NCBI RefSeq assembly: GCF_019175385.1
Contig: NC_083348.1
Span: 48,940,950 to 49,004,949 of the forward strand
Length of the DNA stretch: 64,000 nucleotides
Reading direction: 5' to 3'
From: Lycium barbarum
Lineage: Eukaryota > Streptophyta > Magnoliopsida > Solanales > Solanaceae
A program made the translations under genes and the position numbers. The notes below the pieces were generated by a model. That model was not told the DNA's origin, did not search any database, and was given only the letters and a program-made list of their open reading frames with translations. Positions 59,116-64,000 of the stretch are shown one piece after another (the first letter of the stretch is position 1; each line of letters opens with the position of its first letter).

Positions 59116-59334
59116 TTGTATACACTCACCTCATACATCACGTCTTTCAAGGTGAGGCAGAATACCATAAGGCTAATGAAGTCATTTATTGTATACACTC
59201 ACCTTACGTACTATTTCCTTCAAGGTGAGGCAGAGTACTATACAGTTAATGATGTCATTTATTGTATACACTCACCTTATATACTATTCCCTTCAAGATG
59301 AGGCAGAATACTTATAAATGATCCATAATGGAAT
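59116..59334. repeat. Three 73-bp tandem repeats in LTR K
   Basis: Units start at 59116, 59189 and 59262, exactly 73 bp apart. Each holds an inverted repeat CTCACCTT/AAGGTGAG or close to it. The first two stems pair over 7-8 bp, the third has one mismatch. Confidence 0.85.
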
Positions 59335-59527
59335 CGGGGGTTCACGACCTCATGTCACCCCGACATATCCATAGTTTCTTTCAAGTTCTAACGTATGTTT
59401 CAATGATAAAGGTATAATGATGCTAAGTCATGATAGGTCTATAAAATGATCAATAAAGTAAGTTGTAATATGCCTATGCTAAGTATGAATATGATGAATT
59501 ACGATGAGTATATGAGGATATGATATT

Positions 59528-59650
59528 ACACCGTGCCTATATGGACGGGCAGACATACACACCACTATAGTGGGCAGCTTATACGCCGGACGCGGGAGGC
59601 CTGGACACAGGTTAATTATTTTCACACCGTACCTATATGGACGGGCAGCT
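59528..59650. repeat. Duplicated 25-bp motif in LTR K
   Basis: ACACCGTGCCTATATGGACG at 59528 recurs with one change at 59625, each followed by GGCAG. Confidence 0.7.
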
Positions 59651-59798
59651 TATACATTATTGCGTATATGATATGATGATGATTATGAGTAAGTCAGCAT
59701 GTGTTATTTCTTCATAAGTGACAGCAATATACAGTTGCTCCTTATTGATGCTTCCTCTATCTCATTGATGTATTGTTGTTTTTTATGCCTCTCATACT

Positions 59799-59857
59799 TA
59801 GTACAATATTCGTACTGACGTTCGTTTTCTTTGGACGCTGTGTTCATGCCCACAGGT
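59799..59857 (+). other. Tandem hairpin module of LTR K
   Basis: AGTAC/GTACT; CGTTC/GGACG (one G-U pair); CTGTG/CACAG in place of CTGCG/CGCAG, changed on both arms. Confidence 0.6.
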
Positions 59858-60271
59858 AGACAGGGAGGTGATCCTGATCCAGACTCATAGGAGCTAGCAG
59901 CTGATTTGAGAGCAGTTCATTGTTCGGAGGTGCTTATGATTATTCTTTTGTGTACATGTATATTTTGGGCATGACGGGGTCTTGTCCCGTCCTTATGTCT
60001 AGCACTTCAGTAGAGGCTTGTAGATACGCAGTGTGGGTTATATGGTCTCACGAGGATGCTATTATGTATGTATATATATATATTATCATTTTGACAGCCG
60101 AGAGGCTTACGTATATAAAAGTATTTATGTTTTCAAATGAAAGATGATTTTCTTATGATTTGAGTATAAAATTGATAAAAGAGCATTAAATGAGCATGAC
60201 GAGTAATAGAACGAGCGGTGCTCGGTGGGCAGCCCCGGGTACCCGTCGCGGCCCCTAGTCGGGTCGTGACA

Positions 60272-61206
60272 TGGTGATACTCGGATCTTAAGTGTATCTT
60301 TGAGAACCATTTAGCACCCTGCAACTAATCAAACAAATCATCAATTTTTGCAAGTGAATATTTGTTCTTTATTGTCACCATATTCAGCTGCCTGTAGTCG
60401 ATACACATACATAATGAACTATCTTTCTTTCTTACAATTAACACAGGTGATCCCCACGGTGACGAGCTGGACCTGATAAAGCCTTTCTAAAGAAAACCCT
60501 TCAGTTGCTTCTTCAACTCCCTCAATTCAGCTGGTGCCATTCTGTAAGGAGGAATAGATATTGGCTTAATATCTGGTAGTAGGTCGATGGAAAAATCAAT
60601 CTCCCATTCTGGTGGAAGACCAGGAAGTTTGTCTGGGAATACATTTGGAAATTCATTAACCACCGAAACAGACTGAAGGATTGGTGGATTTGCTTCTGTA
60701 TCCTGAACCCGAACTAGGTGGTAAATGCAACCATTAGTAGTCATCTTTCTTGCCTTGAGCTAGGAAATAAACCTACCTCTCACCAATGCTGTATTACCCT
60801 TCTACTCCAACACTGGTTCTCCTAGAAACTAAAATCGAACCACCTTCGTTCGGCAATCAACGTTATCATAACAAGAGGCCAATCAATCCATACACATAAT
60901 AACATCAAAACCTACCATGCGTAGTGCAATCAATTCTGCCAGGGTATGACGGTCACAGACTATAACCATACAATTTCTATATGCCCATCTAGCTATCACT
61001 GGGTCACCCACAGGTGTAGACACTTTGAAAGGTTTAATCGACTCAGGTTTCACCCCAAGATGACCAGCGATAAGAGGAGTAACATATGACAATGTAGAAC
61101 TTGGATCAATAAATGTATATACATCATGAGAAGATACTGATAATATACTTGTAACTATATCGGGTGAAGACTCAAGTTCTTGTCGTCCATCCAGTGCATA
61201 AATTTG
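60272..61206 (-). pseudogene. Protease-RT fragment of element L
   Basis: Minus-strand remnant. The RT start is at 60272-60480 (stops present), and the protease-RT linker 60487-60744 reads cleanly with the [14 protein letters not shown] box. The protease is around 60880-61200, with active site DPSS instead of DPGS. On the left it is cut by LTR K inside the RT; on the right it ends at IYALDGR, where element M begins. Same group as J. Confidence 0.88.
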
Positions 61207-62535
61207 AGAGTCTTCTTAGAGAAGTGGGTCCCTTTCAACTTACGTGAGGAAAGGCGTGAGAGGTTTGATAATCTTGACCAGGGTTCTATGAGTGTTATAG
61301 AGTACAAATGAAGTTTCATGCCTTGTCGTGTCATGCTTTGACTATTCTACCTTATGAGGCTGAGAGGATCTACAAGTTCATTCGAGGTTTATCACATCAT
61401 CTCAAGGTTGCTGCTATGTTTCATGCATCTTCAGGCAAGGACTTTCAGGGTGTTGTTGTTGCTGCGCGGGGTATAGAGACCCTTAGGCTCCAGGAGTTTG
61501 GGGATAGGGCTGGGAAGAGGCTTCATTCTTCGGGAGGTTTTAGAGGTTCCTTTTCTGGAGGTCCTGATCACCATAGTAGAGGCCATCACTCTCAGTTCAT
61601 TCGACCAGTCCAGGCAGCTATCCAGCCTTCTCAGGGTGGTACTTCAGGTCATAGTAGTGGATCCAGTCCGAGGCAGAGCTCTCAGTCATCATATTCTGGG
61701 CCAGGTGGTTGTGGTGGTTATTTCGATTCTTCTCCTCAGCCAGCAATCAATGGTGGATGTTTTGAGTATGGTCAGGTTGGGTATTATACCAAAGATTGCC
61801 CAGAGCTCGACAGGGTGGTTCACACCCCAGTTCTCAGGTTTCTACTCCTAGGCCAGCTAGTTAGCCATCAGGATATGGTTCCCAGAGTGGTAGAGGGAGT
61901 TCTCATTTAGGTAGGGGTGGCACCCAGACCGGCTGTGGAGGTGGTCGTGGGGGTTCACAGTCTGGTGGTGGTGGATCCTAGTGTTATGCATTTTCGGATA
62001 GACCACAGGCAGAGGCCTCGGATGCTGTGATTGCAGGTACTATTTCTGCTTGTCACCGGTCAGCTATTGCCTTATTTGATTTGGGTTCTACTTATTCATA
62101 CTTGTCTACTTATTTTTCATCGGGTCTAGATATGATGTATGAGTCTCTTCATGTTCCTGTTTATGTTTCTACTCCAGTGGGAGAGTCTGTAGTGGTGGAT
62201 CGGGTGTATCGATCCTGTGTAGTCACTATGATGGGTTATGAGACATGGGTTGATTTGATTATTCTAGATATGACCAATTTTGATGTGATTTTGGGCATGA
62301 GTTGGTTATTCCCGTACCATGCTATCTTGGATTGTCATGCCAAGACGGTTACTTTATCCATGACTAGGATTCCTAGGTTAGAGTGGAAAGGTACGGTTAG
62401 TCACGTGCCTAAGCGGACAGTATCTTTTCTTAAGGCGCGTCAGATAGTTAAGAAAGGGTTTCTAGCTTACCTTGCTTATATTCGTGATACTAGTGCCGAG
62501 ACTCCTCCACTTGAGTCGATACCGATTGTGAGAAA
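61207..62535 (+). pseudogene. Gag-protease fragment of element M
   Basis: Plus strand. Gag core starts at 61216 (FLEKWVPFNL), shifts frame near 61307 and continues 61308-61910, with a Ser/Gly-rich tail. The zinc knuckle is damaged: CFEYGQVGYYTKDC has Tyr for the second Cys and for the His. A stop follows at 61910. The protease 62027-62530 has DLGST at the active site (usual form DxGST) and reads cleanly until LTR N interrupts it at 62536. Related to element E rather than to D, J or K. Confidence 0.88.
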
Positions 62536-62919
62536 TGTTATATCCCGCATTTTGCGCATTCGGATATTTCAAGACAATTACGGGAGGCTGACAGCAAGCC
62601 TATATGTTTAAACCTTGATTAGCACACAAGTTGTTTATAAGAGTTATGGATGCGGAAATATTGAGGAAGACTAAGGGTAAAATTGGAAATTTGAAGAAAT
62701 AGTTTTCATGAATTATAAGAATTAGTCACAAAGTAATTGGGCTTGGAAAATAAAAAAAAAAAAAAAAAAAGAAGCCCAACATAGGGGTGGCCGACCATAG
62801 AGAGAGGCCCAAGGCCCATGTAAATTTAATCCAAGTAATTAAAAGAAAGGGCCATCATTTATCCTCTCATTTTCAAGAACCTTCAAGAAAAGAAAATAGA
62901 GAGCAAAGAAAACAAGGGG
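62536..62919 (+). mobile_element. LTR N, first 384 bp, cut by LTR O
   Basis: TGTTATATCCCGC start, same family as solo LTR S (5504-8442). It interrupts the protease of element M; AGAAA (62531-62535) is the left duplication. Contains an A-run at 62752-62770. Confidence 0.88.
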
Positions 62920-64000
62920 TGTTATGTCCCGTATTTTATACATTGGGTCGATCCGGATTAACTATGATAAGTTAGGGCCAAGACCATTCCGGGACTTGAA
63001 GTAGAGACTTTTGACCTTTGATTTTATTTTGAGACATAAGTTGTTCATGAAATTGTTGGCATGGAACACTTAGGAAAAGTTGGGACCAAAAGTCACATAA
63101 TTGGAAGTTGAAAATCATGCAAGAAGTCCCACACTTTGTGGCCAATTTTAAATGGTCCAACACATGTGTGGGCCATGGACACTTGGAGGGTTCACTTAGG
63201 GGCTTAAAAGATGACTCCTAAGTCATCTTTTATCATTTCACTTAGCAAAATAACCAAGAAGTTGAAGAACTTCAACAATACCATTCGGCCAAGAACAAGA
63301 AAAACCAAATCCAATTTGAGCCATTCCAAAAATATTTCTTTGGTGCAAATCCACTAATTGAAGGTCCCTAAGTAACGTGGAAGTGTTGTTGGAGCGATCA
63401 AGCCATCCGTTTAGTAGATCGCAAACCCTAGGCAAAGTGTGGAGTTGAAGAAGAAAGGTAAGATTTGATCTTGTTTTATGTGTTATAAATGTTGTATGTA
63501 TGTTGTAGTATGCTAAAATGGATGAAAATCATGAGATAGGGTATGTTGGAAGTGGGTCGTGTGCTTGGTGAGGTGTGTGTATGTTGTGTGGTGTGGAGGT
63601 GATGAATTGATCTTATGTAGCATGTTTGATTGTTGTAGTGTGTAGGATGGCTAAGAATCACTAATATATGCATGTGTGGTGATAGTCGAATGTGGGTCAT
63701 ACTATATGCCAAAGAACGCATTAATGTCGCTTAATGTTTTAGTGGTTGTTGTGATGACTTTTATGTTGGAAATAAGAGTTTAATGTCGCAAGTTGATATG
63801 GTAAGTGTTGCGGACTGATTTGGAGAATTATGTGCAATTAGTGCAACTTTTATTTTCATGAGAATAGCATTGTTAGAATGGGTTATGGATTGTGTTCTCG
63901 GGTTTGGGATTGTTTTCGGGTAAATTGGAGAAATTGTTGGATTGATGGAAATATTGTGTAAATTGTTTGAAATGTCTTTGAGTATTGTTGGCATGGGTTC
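62920..64000 (+). mobile_element. LTR O, 5' part, runs out of the window
   Basis: TGTTATGTCCCG start inside LTR N; left duplication should be AGGGG (62915-62919). The start resembles the LTR of the complete element, but the rest differs. No gene; frames on the minus strand are chance. Confidence 0.8.

Larger units (their letters stand above)
57392..60271 (+). mobile_element. LTR K (3' LTR of element K), 2880 bp
   Basis: TGTTACACCTTG start after the polypurine tract, GGGTCGTGACA end at 60271. Inside are a CCACG..CGTGG palindrome cluster (57940-58115), AAATGCTGCCCAAATTC near 58754, AGGTATGTGAGGC near 58892, 73-bp tandem repeats (59116-59334) and a hairpin module (59799-59857). The next five bases, TGGTG, belong to the RT of element L and are the expected duplication. 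No gene. Confidence 0.92.

Noticed and set aside
1..64000. CRISPR arrays, bacterial operons, ribosome binding sites
   Set aside because: The window is plant nuclear repeat DNA; its regular repeats are microsatellites, minisatellites or palindrome clusters in LTRs.

Overview
This window is plant nuclear DNA made almost entirely of LTR retrotransposons of the Ty3/gypsy type, inserted into one another. I see no ordinary host protein gene. The coding remnants share the order gag - aspartic protease - RT - RNase H - integrase - C-terminal chromodomain-like segment. The LTRs are mostly 2.2-3.8 kb, start TGTTA or TGTAA and end GGTCGTGACA or close to it. That fits plant chromoviruses of the Tekay/Del group. 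The host is probably a large-genome eudicot; an asterid such as a Solanaceae is my guess from the LTR style, not something the sequence proves.

Left half (1-29653). This is a nest at least four levels deep. An old minus-strand element D (LTRs at 22766-23753 and about 26941-29246, decayed polyprotein between) has LTR C in one of its LTRs (visible part 20648-22765). C is split by element B (3' LTR 3834-20647; its internal region lies to the left). B in turn carries three insertions: LTR A (1-2824, start outside the window), solo LTR S (5504-8442, duplication CCTTC), and a complete element at 9184-20137 (minus strand, duplication CTATC). The complete element has an open polyprotein frame, an initiator-Met-tRNA primer site, a polypurine tract and LTRs differing at only 5 bases plus one T-run length, so it inserted very recently. 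The internal part of B keeps only the end of gag, then a 5S-rRNA-like sequence (3475-3596), then the polypurine tract.

Middle (29654-48065). Element E (plus, decayed pol, LTR 32843-35339) is followed by a short island without recognisable LTR-element sequence (35340-36736), then deletion derivative F (36737-43020, duplication GATGA) holding solo LTR G (38053-41802, duplication GTTTC), then LTR remnants H and I.

Right part (48066-64000). Element J (minus) is joined head-to-head to 5'-truncated element K (plus, 3' LTR 57392-60271). K ends inside the RT of element L (minus), which joins the gag-protease of element M (plus). M is cut by LTR N, and N by LTR O, which leaves the window.

The most interesting signals lie inside the LTRs. 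A block of up to three short hairpins recurs in about eleven LTR copies with paired base changes; most LTR families carry a cluster of short palindromes or repeats at a similar place but with different sequence; and a palindrome precedes the putative TATA box in several families.
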